Part shown: piece by piece, positions 54,364-62,605 of the stretch
Position numbering within the stretch: position 1 is the stretch's first letter
Layout of the letters: every line of letters begins with the position of its first letter
Origin: Haemophilus parainfluenzae
GTDB lineage: Bacteria; Pseudomonadota; Gammaproteobacteria; Enterobacterales; Pasteurellaceae
Direction: 5' to 3'
DNA: 64,000 bases
NCBI RefSeq assembly: GCF_003252755.1
Contig: NZ_QEPT01000009.1
Location: 1 to 64,000 of the forward strand
The notes under the pieces: model-generated
Databases searched by the model: none
The model's input: only the letters and a program-made list of their open reading frames with translations
Told to the model about the DNA's origin: nothing
Made by a program: the position numbers and the translations under genes

Positions 54364-54492
54364 TATGGAGAACTCCTTGTGTTCGGATTAGTCAATAAGC
54401 CGAGCGCGTATTTTACACAAAACGAGTAAAAAAGCAAAGGGTGATTTTTGGATGAATGTAATAATAGAAGGGTTGGCAATCGTTTACCTAAA

Positions 54493-54518
54493 CCAGGTTT
54501 GATTGTGGTTAAACCTGG
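54493..54518 (-). terminator. hairpin behind the VirK/YbjX gene
   Basis: CCAGGTTT and AAACCTGG, eight-base stem with ten-base loop. The T tail is weak on the minus strand (TTTAGG). Confidence 0.55.
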
Positions 54519-54534
54519 CTTAAGTCTATTTTAT

Positions 54535-55413
54535 TTAGGAAAATTGAGTAATTTTTTCACTCAAATCATCCAACATTTCATAACGTTTTCGGTACATAGA
54601 ACGTTTTTTGCTAGCGATTTCTTCCAGCGGTTTGCGGGTACTTTCAAGCGGTAATTGCCAATATTGACCTTTTAATTGACCTTGGTTTTCCTGCCAAAAT
54701 TCATCGTAGTTGAATAGGATTTTACTGCGCGCAGATAAACGGTATTTACCTTGTGAAGTGTGAGGGATACCGATTAATTCACATTGCCATTTTTCAGCTA
54801 ACAAGCGGAAAACATTCATCAACATAAACATTGGACGAACACCGTGTAATTCTTTTGTGGCTTGTTTCACAGCTTCTTGCGCCTCTTCATAAGAAGGACC
54901 TTGAATGGAGGCAATGAGTAATTTATTTGGTTTTAAGAAGGTGAAAGAAGCATCATAAATGCTACGCCCATCATTGTCTTTTAAGTTAATGGAAAAATAA
55001 CCTTCAAAAGGGTCAATCTGGTTGATGTTGAAATAAATACCAAGTTGATCCGTTAATTGTGCTAATAAAAGGGATTTTTCTTGGAGTAGTTTTTTACAAA
55101 ATTCTACGCCCATTTTTTCTTCAAGCATTAGCAGATTATTGGTAATGGCATTGAGTCGATCGGTTGCAGAAAAACGTTTGTCACAATAGGTGGCAAGCAA
55201 TGCATTAAAACGATATGGATTTTGTTGAAAAAGCGGAATCCAGGTTTGATTATCATTTAAGAAATCAACCAAAGCATCACATTGTTTTTTAAATAAAAAT
55301 TTACGTCCGTAATAACGGGCTTTATCCCTTAATTGTTTTTTTAATGGATGATTACAAGAATCGGGCAGTAATTCTTGAAAGGTCGCGAAAGTAATAGTTT
55401 GTTTTGCTGTCAT
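54535..55413 (-). CDS. VirK/YbjX family protein (DUF535)
   Basis: This 292-residue soluble protein has the family blocks YEGYFSINLKD-like (DPFEGYFSINLKDNDGRSIYDASF), FLKPNKLLIASIQGP, and GVRPMFMLMNVFRLLAEKWQCELIGIP. DUF535 includes Shigella VirK and E. coli YbjX, linked to envelope stress and virulence factor export without a known biochemistry. Monocistronic. Confidence 0.88.
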   Translation of the reverse strand: MTAKQTITFATFQELLPDSCNHPLKKQLRDKARYYGRKFLFKKQCDALVDFLNDNQTWIPLFQQNPYRFNALLATYCDKRFSATDRLNAITNNLLMLEEKMGVEFCKKLLQEKSLLLAQLTDQLGIYFNINQIDPFEGYFSINLKDNDGRSIYDASFTFLKPNKLLIASIQGPSYEEAQEAVKQATKELHGVRPMFMLMNVFRLLAEKWQCELIGIPHTSQGKYRLSARSKILFNYDEFWQENQGQLKGQYWQLPLESTRKPLEEIASKKRSMYRKRYEMLDDLSEKITQFS

Positions 55414-55420
55414 AATGGAT

Positions 55421-55487
55421 AAAGTGCGGTTATTTTTTCAAACGTTTTTTATTGGGTAAAATCATGCTGATTTTTGACCGCACTTAT
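55421..55487. repeat. inverted pair of uptake signals between DUF535 gene and lon
   Basis: AAAGTGCGGT at 55421-55430 and GACCGCACTT at 55476-55485 around a non-complementary core. USS pair without a T tail. Confidence 0.75.
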
Positions 55488-55583
55488 TGTACCTGTATTC
55501 CATGGTTTTTCCAATTAAGCATCAATAAAGGTGGTTCTTTACTTGCCTATTTCTCGATTTGTCCTTAATATGCCAAATCCTAC

Positions 55584-55611
55584 CTTGAATTTATGCAACT
55601 CATCCCCATAT
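55584..55611 (+). promoter_or_regulatory. sigma-32 heat-shock promoter of lon
   Basis: CTTGAA at 55584-55589, a 14-base spacer, CCCCATAT at 55604-55611. This is a full match to the sigma-32 consensus, about 38 bases before ATG of lon. Confidence 0.9.
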
Positions 55612-55648
55612 TCAATAAAATTATAGAATTGATGTAAGAGAGATAATT

Positions 55649-58066
55649 ATGAACGCCAAAAGAACTCAACAACGTACACTTCCTGTGTTGCCATTACGGG
55701 ATGTTGTCGTTTTCCCTTATATGGTGATGCCACTTTTTGTTGGGCGCGCAAAATCGATTAGTGCCCTTGATGAAGCCATGAATGAGGGCAAACAATTATT
55801 ATTGGTGTCACAAAAGCAAGCGGATTTGGAAGAACCTACCGTTGATGATGTATTCGATGTCGGGACGATTGCGAATATTATTCAACTATTAAAATTGCCA
55901 GACGGCACGGTGAAAGTGTTGGTGGAAGGGCAACAACGCGCGAAAATTAATCAATTAAATGATGGTGAAGACCATTTTTCAGCGGAAGTCACACCGATTG
56001 AAACCACGTTTGGTGATGAAAAAGAATTAGATGTGGTGAAGGCAGCTGTTTTAAATGAATTTGAAAGCTATCTTCAACTCAATAAAAAAATTCCTGCAGA
56101 CGTTTTAGGTGCGCTTCAACGTATTGATGATGCCGATCGTTTAGCTGATACCATGGCCGCGCATATTCCAGTGACTGTTCGTCATAAACAAAGCGTATTA
56201 GAACTGGCTGGTGTACAAGAGCGTTTAGAATATTTACTTGGCATGATGGAATCTGAAGCGGATATTCTTCAAGTTGAAAAACGAATTCGTGGCCGTGTGA
56301 AAAAACAAATGGAGAAAAGCCAGCGTAACTATTATCTTAGCGAACAAATTAAAGCGATTCGCAAAGAAATGGACGATGGTGAAAGCGAAGATACTATTGA
56401 TGAAGTTGAGCAACTTCGTCAAAAGGTTGAAGCTGCAGGTATGCCAGCAGATGTGCGTGAAAAAGTAGAGAGTGAGTTACAAAAACTCAAAATGATGTCA
56501 GCGATGTCTGCGGAAGCAACGGTGGTGCGTAGCTATGTTGAGTGGATGCTTCAAGTGCCATGGCATAAACGCACTAAAGTGAAGAAAGATATCGCAAAAG
56601 CACAACAAGTCTTAGATGCGGATCACTACGGTTTAGAACGTGTGAAAGAACGCATTTTAGAATACCTTGCGGTGCAAGCACGTTTAAACAAAATCAAAGG
56701 TCCAATCCTTTGCTTAGTCGGGCCACCAGGGGTAGGTAAAACCTCACTAGGTCAATCTATTGCGAATGCCACAGGTCGTAAATATGTGCGTATGGCATTA
56801 GGTGGAGTACGTGATGAAGCAGAAATCCGTGGTCACCGTAAAACTTATATTGGTGCATTACCGGGTAAATTGATTCAAAAAATGGCAAAAGTTGGCGTGA
56901 AAAACCCACTCTTCTTGCTTGATGAGATCGATAAAATGTCTTCGGATATGCGTGGTGATCCTGCGTCAGCCTTGTTAGAGGTGCTTGATCCAGAACAAAA
57001 TACTACCTTCAATGATCACTATCTTGAAGTGGACTACGATTTGTCTGATGTAATGTTTGTGGCAACCTCAAACTCCATGAATATTCCTGGTCCATTGCTA
57101 GACCGTATGGAGGTGATTCGTCTTTCTGGTTATACCGAAGATGAAAAACTCAATATTGCGATGCGTCATTTGTTGCAAAAACAAATTGAACGTAATGGAT
57201 TGAAAAAAGGCGAATTAACTATCGAAGAAAACGCCATTTTAGATATTATCCGTTATTACACCCGTGAAGCTGGTGTGCGTGGATTAGAGCGTGAAATCTC
57301 TAAAATCTGTCGTAAAGCGGTGAAGAATTTATTAGTCAATCCAAAAGTGAAATCCATTACCGTTAATTCAGACAACTTACATGACTATCTTGGTGTGAAA
57401 CGTTTTGAATTCGGTAAAGCGGATACGCAAAACCGTGTAGGCGAAGTAACTGGCCTTGCGTGGACAGAAGTGGGCGGTGACTTACTGACCATTGAAACCG
57501 CTTCAGTAGTGGGTAAAGGTAAATTAACCTTCACTGGTTCATTGGGCGATGTGATGAAAGAATCTATCCAAGCAGCGATGACTGTAGTCCGTGCACGTGC
57601 TGAAAAATTGGGTATCAATTCTGAATTCCATGAAAAACGTGATATTCATATTCACGTGCCAGATGGTGCCACACCAAAAGATGGTCCAAGTGCAGGTATC
57701 GCAATGTGTACCGCATTGGTTTCTTGCTTAACGGGTAACCCCGTGCGTGCCGATGTCGCAATGACAGGTGAAATCAGCCTACGCGGTAAAGTATTACCAA
57801 TCGGCGGATTAAAAGAAAAATTACTTGCGGCACATCGTGGTGGCATTAAAACTGTATTGATTCCAAAAGATAATGTGAAAGATTTGGAAGAAATTCCAGA
57901 TAACGTGAAAGAAAATCTTGCGATTCATGCGGTAGAAACCATTGATGAAGTGTTAGGCTTAGCGTTAGAGAATCCACCGGAAGGCATTGAATTCGTGAAA
58001 GTGGAAACGAAAGCGAAAGCACCACGCCGTAAAGCTGCGACTAAAACAGCAAGAGCGGTCAATTAA
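55649..58066 (+). CDS. lon: ATP-dependent protease La
   Basis: This 805-residue Lon has an N-terminal substrate domain, a coiled-coil segment (about 190-255), an AAA+ module with Walker A GPPGVGKT (Lys364) and Walker [12 protein letters not shown], and a Ser-Lys protease domain (DGPSAGIAM, Ser681, with the catalytic Lys in [15 protein letters not shown]). The basic Ala/Lys tail is usual in this family. It degrades misfolded and regulatory proteins in the cytoplasm. Heat-shock control is visible in the sigma-32 promoter. Confidence 0.98.
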   Translation: MNAKRTQQRTLPVLPLRDVVVFPYMVMPLFVGRAKSISALDEAMNEGKQLLLVSQKQADLEEPTVDDVFDVGTIANIIQLLKLPDGTVKVLVEGQQRAKINQLNDGEDHFSAEVTPIETTFGDEKELDVVKAAVLNEFESYLQLNKKIPADVLGALQRIDDADRLADTMAAHIPVTVRHKQSVLELAGVQERLEYLLGMMESEADILQVEKRIRGRVKKQMEKSQRNYYLSEQIKAIRKEMDDGESEDTIDEVEQLRQKVEAAGMPADVREKVESELQKLKMMSAMSAEATVVRSYVEWMLQVPWHKRTKVKKDIAKAQQVLDADHYGLERVKERILEYLAVQARLNKIKGPILCLVGPPGVGKTSLGQSIANATGRKYVRMALGGVRDEAEIRGHRKTYIGALPGKLIQKMAKVGVKNPLFLLDEIDKMSSDMRGDPASALLEVLDPEQNTTFNDHYLEVDYDLSDVMFVATSNSMNIPGPLLDRMEVIRLSGYTEDEKLNIAMRHLLQKQIERNGLKKGELTIEENAILDIIRYYTREAGVRGLEREISKICRKAVKNLLVNPKVKSITVNSDNLHDYLGVKRFEFGKADTQNRVGEVTGLAWTEVGGDLLTIETASVVGKGKLTFTGSLGDVMKESIQAAMTVVRARAEKLGINSEFHEKRDIHIHVPDGATPKDGPSAGIAMCTALVSCLTGNPVRADVAMTGEISLRGKVLPIGGLKEKLLAAHRGGIKTVLIPKDNVKDLEEIPDNVKENLAIHAVETIDEVLGLALENPPEGIEFVKVETKAKAPRRKAATKTARAVN

Positions 58067-58079
58067 TGACTCATTTTTA

Positions 58080-58103
58080 GGGCTTGTGAAAACAAGCCCT
58101 TTT
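58080..58103 (+). terminator. terminator behind lon
   Basis: GGGCTTGT-GAAA-ACAAGCCC with TTTT, a perfect eight-base stem, 12 bases before hemW. Confidence 0.9.
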
Positions 58104-58114
58104 GACTTTTAATT

Positions 58115-59263
58115 ATGCAAAAATTTCCCCCTCTTTCCCTTTATGTGCATATTCCCTGGTGTGTGCAGAAATGCCCTTATTGTGATTTCAATTCGCATGC
58201 ACAGAAAGGCGCAATTCCTGAACAAGAATATGTGCAACATCTGATCGCCGATCTTGAGGCAGACTTAGAGAAATATCAGGCTAGTATTCAAAATCGTCCA
58301 CTCCATTCAATTTTTATTGGTGGTGGCACGCCGAGTTTATTTTCAGCGGAAAGTATCAAGTTGTTATTGGCAGAAATTCAACGTCGCATTCCTTTTTCCG
58401 AGAATATTGAAATAACTATGGAAGCCAATCCTGGCACTGTCGAAGCGGAGCGTTTTAAAGGCTATGTGGATGCTGGCGTAACGCGTATTTCCATGGGCAT
58501 CCAAAGTTTTAATGACGATAAATTACAACGTTTAGGGCGTATTCATAATGCAGCGGAAGCTAAAAGTGCGGTCAGTTTGGCGAAAGTTTCTGGGTTAAAA
58601 AGTTTCAATCTAGATTTAATGCACGGTTTGCCAAATCAAACACTTGAGGAAGCCTTAGATGATTTACGACAAGCTATTAAGCTTGCACCACCACATCTTT
58701 CTTGGTATCAACTCACCATTGAACCCAACACCATGTTTGCTTACCGTCCGCCTACATTGCCGGATGATGATGAGCTTTGGGATATTTTTGAGCAAGGTCA
58801 CCAACTTTTAACCGAAGCCGGTTATCAACAATATGAAACATCCGCTTATTCGAAACCGGGCTTTCAGTGTCAGCATAATTTGAATTATTGGCGATTCGGG
58901 GATTATTTGGCGATAGGCTGTGGCGCACATGGAAAACTCACTTTCTCAGATGGAAAAATTTTACGTTTTTCTAAAACAAAGCATCCAAAAGGCTATTTGC
59001 GTGGTGAATATCTTTATGAAGAAAAAAACGTGGAAAAAAATGACCGCGCTTTTGAGTTTTTTATGAATCGCTTCCGCTTACTGGAAGCGGTGCCAAAACA
59101 AGAATTTGAGCATTATACGGGGCTTTCGCAAAGTGCGGTCAAAAATCAAATTGATTTTGCCATTCAACAGAATTATATCGTCGAAACACTGGATTCTTGG
59201 CAGATCACCGAACACGGGAAATTGTTTTTGAACGAGCTGTTAGCGCTTTTTTTAGATGAATAA
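58115..59263 (+). CDS. hemW: radical SAM heme chaperone HemW
   Basis: This 382-residue protein has the radical SAM cluster motif C-x3-C-x2-C at Cys16, Cys20 and Cys23 followed by DFNSH, and the SAM-binding IFIGGGTPSLF. HemN-like proteins with this shorter length and without the HemN-specific extra Cys are HemW, which binds and delivers heme to respiratory enzymes rather than oxidising coproporphyrinogen. No strong ribosome site is seen, so initiation at ATG 58115 rests on homology. Confidence 0.92.
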   Translation: MQKFPPLSLYVHIPWCVQKCPYCDFNSHAQKGAIPEQEYVQHLIADLEADLEKYQASIQNRPLHSIFIGGGTPSLFSAESIKLLLAEIQRRIPFSENIEITMEANPGTVEAERFKGYVDAGVTRISMGIQSFNDDKLQRLGRIHNAAEAKSAVSLAKVSGLKSFNLDLMHGLPNQTLEEALDDLRQAIKLAPPHLSWYQLTIEPNTMFAYRPPTLPDDDELWDIFEQGHQLLTEAGYQQYETSAYSKPGFQCQHNLNYWRFGDYLAIGCGAHGKLTFSDGKILRFSKTKHPKGYLRGEYLYEEKNVEKNDRAFEFFMNRFRLLEAVPKQEFEHYTGLSQSAVKNQIDFAIQQNYIVETLDSWQITEHGKLFLNELLALFLDE

Positions 59264-59372
59264 AATTTTTTCATCATCACGAATAAATTTTTACACTTGT
59301 TTATTTAATAGTGTCGTATTAAAGTAAGGCAAACGTTTACGTTGTTATCCACGATTTAAAAGGGAGAGAAAA

Positions 59373-60032
59373 ATGGACCAATTAGAAATGAAAAAATTAG
59401 CGGCACGTGCGGCGTTAAAATATGTTAAGCCCGATACCATTGTTGGCGTGGGAAGTGGTTCAACAGTGAATTGTTTTATTGAAGCCTTAGGTGAATTAAA
59501 AGATCAAATTCAAGGCGCGGTAGCAGCATCTAAAGCCTCAGAAGAATTATTACGTAAACAGGGCATTGAAGTATTTAGTGCTAACGATGTATCAAGTTTA
59601 GATATTTATGTGGATGGCGCAGATGAAATCAATCCACAAAAAATGATGATCAAAGGCGGCGGTGCGGCACTGACTCGCGAAAAAATTGTGGCCGCTTTAG
59701 CGAAAAAATTTATTTGTATCGTGGATTCTAGTAAACAAGTGGATGTGTTAGGCAGCACATTCCCATTGCCAGTAGAAGTGATTCCAATGGCACGTTCACA
59801 AGTTGGTCGTAAATTAGTTTCTCTTGGTGGTGCGCCAGAATATCGTGAAGGCGTGGTGACTGATAACGGCAACGTGATTTTAGATGTACATAACTTCGCT
59901 ATTTTAAATCCAGTGGAAATGGAAAAAGAATTGAATAATGTCGCAGGTGTAGTAACAAATGGTATTTTTGCCTTACGTGGGGCGGATATTGTGATTGTCG
60001 GTACACCAGACGGCGCAAAAATTATTGATTAA
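59373..60032 (+). CDS. rpiA: ribose-5-phosphate isomerase A
   Basis: This 219-residue enzyme interconverts ribose 5-phosphate and ribulose 5-phosphate. [12 protein letters not shown] binds phosphate. DGADEINP and [12 protein letters not shown] hold the catalytic Asp/Glu/Lys. AAAGGGAGAGAAAA precedes ATG. serA follows after 19 bases, the same order as in many gammaproteobacteria. Confidence 0.98.
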   Translation: MDQLEMKKLAARAALKYVKPDTIVGVGSGSTVNCFIEALGELKDQIQGAVAASKASEELLRKQGIEVFSANDVSSLDIYVDGADEINPQKMMIKGGGAALTREKIVAALAKKFICIVDSSKQVDVLGSTFPLPVEVIPMARSQVGRKLVSLGGAPEYREGVVTDNGNVILDVHNFAILNPVEMEKELNNVAGVVTNGIFALRGADIVIVGTPDGAKIID

Positions 60033-60051
60033 TAAAAATAAGGAAGCAAAC

Positions 60052-61284
60052 ATGACAAACAAAGTCTCACTCGACAAATCAAAAATTAAATTTGTGCTAT
60101 TAGAGGGCGTGCACCAAAGTGCATTAGATACCTTACATGCGGCGGGCTACACCAACATCGACTTTTACAAAAAAGCTTTAGATGGTGATGAGCTAAAAGA
60201 AGCGATTAAAGATGCGCATTTTATCGGCTTACGTTCACGTACCCAATTAACTGCAGAAATGATTGAAGCTGCACCGAAGCTTATTGCTATTGGCTGTTTC
60301 TGTATCGGTACCAACCAAGTGGATCTTAATGCAGCAAAAATGCGTGGGATTCCGGTATTTAATGCGCCATTCTCCAATACCCGTTCTGTGGCTGAATTAG
60401 TATTGGGTGAGATTTTGCTCTTAATGCGCAATATTCCTCAAGCGAATGCCGATGTGCATCGTGGTTTATGGAATAAATCGGCAGTGGGTTCTCATGAAGT
60501 GCGTGGCAAAAAATTAGGTATTGTGGGTTACGGCCATATCGGTTCGCAGTTAAGTATTATTGCGGAGTCTCTAGGGATGGAAGTATATTTCTACGATATT
60601 GAAAATAAATTGCCATTGGGTAATGCAAAACAATTACACACACTTGAAGAGTTATTGGGTTCTTGTGATGTGATTTCGCTTCATGTACCAGATTTACCTT
60701 CAACTCGTAATTTAATGAGTGCTGAACGTATTGCGCAATTAAAACAAGATTCTATTTTGATCAATGCGGCACGTGGTACGGTAGTGGATATTGATGCTTT
60801 AGCAGCTGCGCTTGAACAAGGTAAAGTTCGTGGTGCAGCGGTTGACGTATTCCCTGTTGAGCCTGCATCAATCAATGAAGAGTTTGTTTCACCACTACGT
60901 AAATTTGATAATGTGATCTTAACCCCGCATATCGGTGGTTCAACCGCGGAAGCACAAGAAAACATTGGTTTTGAAGTCGCGGGTAAATTTGTGAAATATT
61001 CAGATAACGGCTCAACTCTTTCTTCCGTGAATTTCCCAGAAGTTTCTTTACCAGAACACGTCAGTGCAAAACGTTTACTTCACATTCACGAAAACCGCCC
61101 AGGTGTATTAAACAAACTGAACCAAATTTTCGTCGAAGCTAATATCAATATTGCAGCACAATATTTACAAACCGATCCGAAAATTGGTTATGTTGTGGTG
61201 GATGTTGAAACGGATGATGCATCACCATTATTAGCTAAACTCCGTGAAATTGAAGGTACAATCAAAGCACGTGTGTTGTATTAA
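60052..61284 (+). CDS. serA: D-3-phosphoglycerate dehydrogenase
   Basis: SerA opens serine synthesis by oxidising 3-phosphoglycerate. ATG 60052 (MTNKVSLDKSKIKFVLLEG) gives 410 residues, the length of E. coli SerA, and has AATAAGGAAGC upstream. The in-frame extension from 59995 lies inside rpiA and is rejected. NAD motif GIVGYGHIGSQLS, catalytic His in TPHIGGST and a C-terminal ACT domain (RLLHIHENRPGVLNKLNQIF) for serine feedback are visible. Confidence 0.97.
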   Translation: MTNKVSLDKSKIKFVLLEGVHQSALDTLHAAGYTNIDFYKKALDGDELKEAIKDAHFIGLRSRTQLTAEMIEAAPKLIAIGCFCIGTNQVDLNAAKMRGIPVFNAPFSNTRSVAELVLGEILLLMRNIPQANADVHRGLWNKSAVGSHEVRGKKLGIVGYGHIGSQLSIIAESLGMEVYFYDIENKLPLGNAKQLHTLEELLGSCDVISLHVPDLPSTRNLMSAERIAQLKQDSILINAARGTVVDIDALAAALEQGKVRGAAVDVFPVEPASINEEFVSPLRKFDNVILTPHIGGSTAEAQENIGFEVAGKFVKYSDNGSTLSSVNFPEVSLPEHVSAKRLLHIHENRPGVLNKLNQIFVEANINIAAQYLQTDPKIGYVVVDVETDDASPLLAKLREIEGTIKARVLY

Positions 61285-61336
61285 TTTGAAAAATTAAGCA
61301 AAAACTGATCGCACTTTGTGTGGGATGGAAAGCAAA

Positions 61337-61372
61337 ATGGGCAAGGTAAGTGATTTTACGTTGCCCATTTTT
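61337..61372. terminator. terminator between convergent serA and hybE
   Basis: ATGGGCAA paired with TTGCCCAT followed by TTTTTATT. The 16-base loop itself contains GTAA/TTAC. Confidence 0.85.
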
Positions 61373-61396
61373 ATTAACTGTTTGTAGCTTAAATTT

Positions 61397-61984
61397 TTAT
61401 TTGATCATCGCCTTAAATAGATTGCGGCGATCAGAATTAAATGTCGGCTGTGCGGTTGGTATGGATAAAATCATACGCAAACAGTCTTGCGTCAGTTGAA
61501 CCGCTTGCTCGTTAGTTAGGTTCGGGTCGAGTGGTGAATGTAAGGAGCAACTTAAATATTGCGGTACATTTTCAAGACTACTAACGGTGAAAGTGAGTGC
61601 TTTGTAAGGCAGTTGCACAGTGAGTTTATCACCTAATTCACGTGGTTCCCATTGTTGTTGAGGGCCAGGTAGAATCACCACACTCATCATCCACGGGGTT
61701 AATACTGTGCCAATCCATTGGTCTTCGAATAAAACAAATTTAGGGCAGAAACACTCGACGCCTTTGTGATAAAAAGGGAGATCTTGCATTTCAGGTACAA
61801 TGTTTTGCATTTCGGCAAGGAAAATCTCCGTTGGGTTTTCTTCAAAGCCAGTAACAGAGGTTAAAAGTGCAGTAGAGTTTTTACTCGTAAATCCTGAAGA
61901 TTTACTCGTTCCTTCAGAGCCGTTGGCAAAGCCAACGTTCAAAAAGCTTTGCTTTTTGTCAGGTGTTTTTTCGTGTCGATACAT
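61397..61984 (-). CDS. hybE: [NiFe]-hydrogenase assembly chaperone HybE, with N-terminal extension
   Basis: HybE is the hydrogenase-2 specific chaperone that keeps the precursor from export until the cofactor is in place. From about residue 43 the protein follows E. coli HybE: VTGFEENP, FVLFEDQWIGTVLTPWMMSVVILPGPQQQW, LPYKALTFTV, QYLSCSLHSPL. The first ~42 residues have no counterpart there and are encoded over three small palindromes (61887-61958). No strong ribosome site precedes ATG 61984. Last gene of the hybC-hybD-hybE run. Confidence 0.9.
   Translation of the reverse strand: MYRHEKTPDKKQSFLNVGFANGSEGTSKSSGFTSKNSTALLTSVTGFEENPTEIFLAEMQNIVPEMQDLPFYHKGVECFCPKFVLFEDQWIGTVLTPWMMSVVILPGPQQQWEPRELGDKLTVQLPYKALTFTVSSLENVPQYLSCSLHSPLDPNLTNEQAVQLTQDCLRMILSIPTAQPTFNSDRRNLFKAMIK
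61887..61958. repeat. three short palindromes inside the hybE N-terminal codons
   Basis: GTAAATC-ctgaa-GATTTAC (61887-61905), GTTGGC-aaa-GCCAAC (61922-61936) and CAAAAAGC-ttt-GCTTTTTG (61940-61958) stand in a row within coding sequence that has no match in E. coli HybE. Confidence 0.75.
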
Positions 61985-62043
61985 GGTTTATTTTTCAATA
62001 TTAATAAGATTAAAGCATAGCAGGCGAAATCTTAAAGAAAGTT

Positions 62044-62136
62044 CCCCTCTTTCGTAAAGAGGGGTTAGGGGAGATTTAACACTAGTCTCGATTAATTAAG
62101 TCAAATCTTCCCCAGCCCCTCTTTTCTAAAGAGGGG
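62044..62136. repeat. composite palindromic repeat between hybE and hybD
   Basis: Two near-identical hairpins CCCCTCTTT-n-AAAGAGGGG (62044-62064 and 62116-62136) flank an inner pair GGGGAGATTT / AAATCTTCCCC, so the whole ~93 bases is a nested inverted repeat like a miniature mobile element or REP cluster. The right hairpin supplies the last codons and TAG stop of hybD. Confidence 0.75.
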
Positions 62137-62605
62137 AGTCTAGACTTAAGCCGTATTCCTTAATGACTTGATTTAACGTTTCAAAAACCTTTGGCAACAC
62201 GTTTTTTATCGTTTCCGTTAAACCAATTCCAGATTCTAGCGATTCTGGTTGGATGCCGATGAGACAAAGGTGTTTGGGAAATTCGTCCGTTAATTTCATT
62301 GCAGAAAGTACATCACAAATGCCGAGTTGGTGTGGCGAAATTTTGCGAGAGAAAAAGGTTGGCACTTGCTCGTCATGTAACACGACAATCTCACCTGGCT
62401 GTTTATTAGCAAGCACGGCATCGACAATAATCAAATGCTCGCGGTTTGCCATCGCATCCAGTAATTCCATGCCACAAGTACCACCATCGATGATGTCAAA
62501 GTGCGGTTGAATTTCAGGGCGTTTTTCAAGCTCCTGCACCACGCGCACACCGACACCTTCATCGCTCAACAAAATATTGCCGACGCCAAGAATTAACGGC
62601 TTCAT
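62126..62605 (-). CDS. hybD: hydrogenase-2 maturation endopeptidase
   Basis: This 159-residue protease cleaves the C-terminal peptide of HybC after nickel insertion. The metal-sensing residues are in SDEGVGVR (Glu16), DGGTCGMELL and ISPHQLGI (His). The start overlaps the hybC stop by one base (TAATG). The last codons (DSPL-stop) are formed by a palindromic repeat, so the native C-terminus may have been replaced. Confidence 0.95.
   Translation of the reverse strand: MKPLILGVGNILLSDEGVGVRVVQELEKRPEIQPHFDIIDGGTCGMELLDAMANREHLIIVDAVLANKQPGEIVVLHDEQVPTFFSRKISPHQLGICDVLSAMKLTDEFPKHLCLIGIQPESLESGIGLTETIKNVLPKVFETLNQVIKEYGLSLDSPL

Noticed and set aside
59995-60051. Upstream extension of serA
   Set aside because: It overlaps the end of rpiA and lies before the good ribosome site AATAAGGAAGC. 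The E. coli-length protein starts at 60052.
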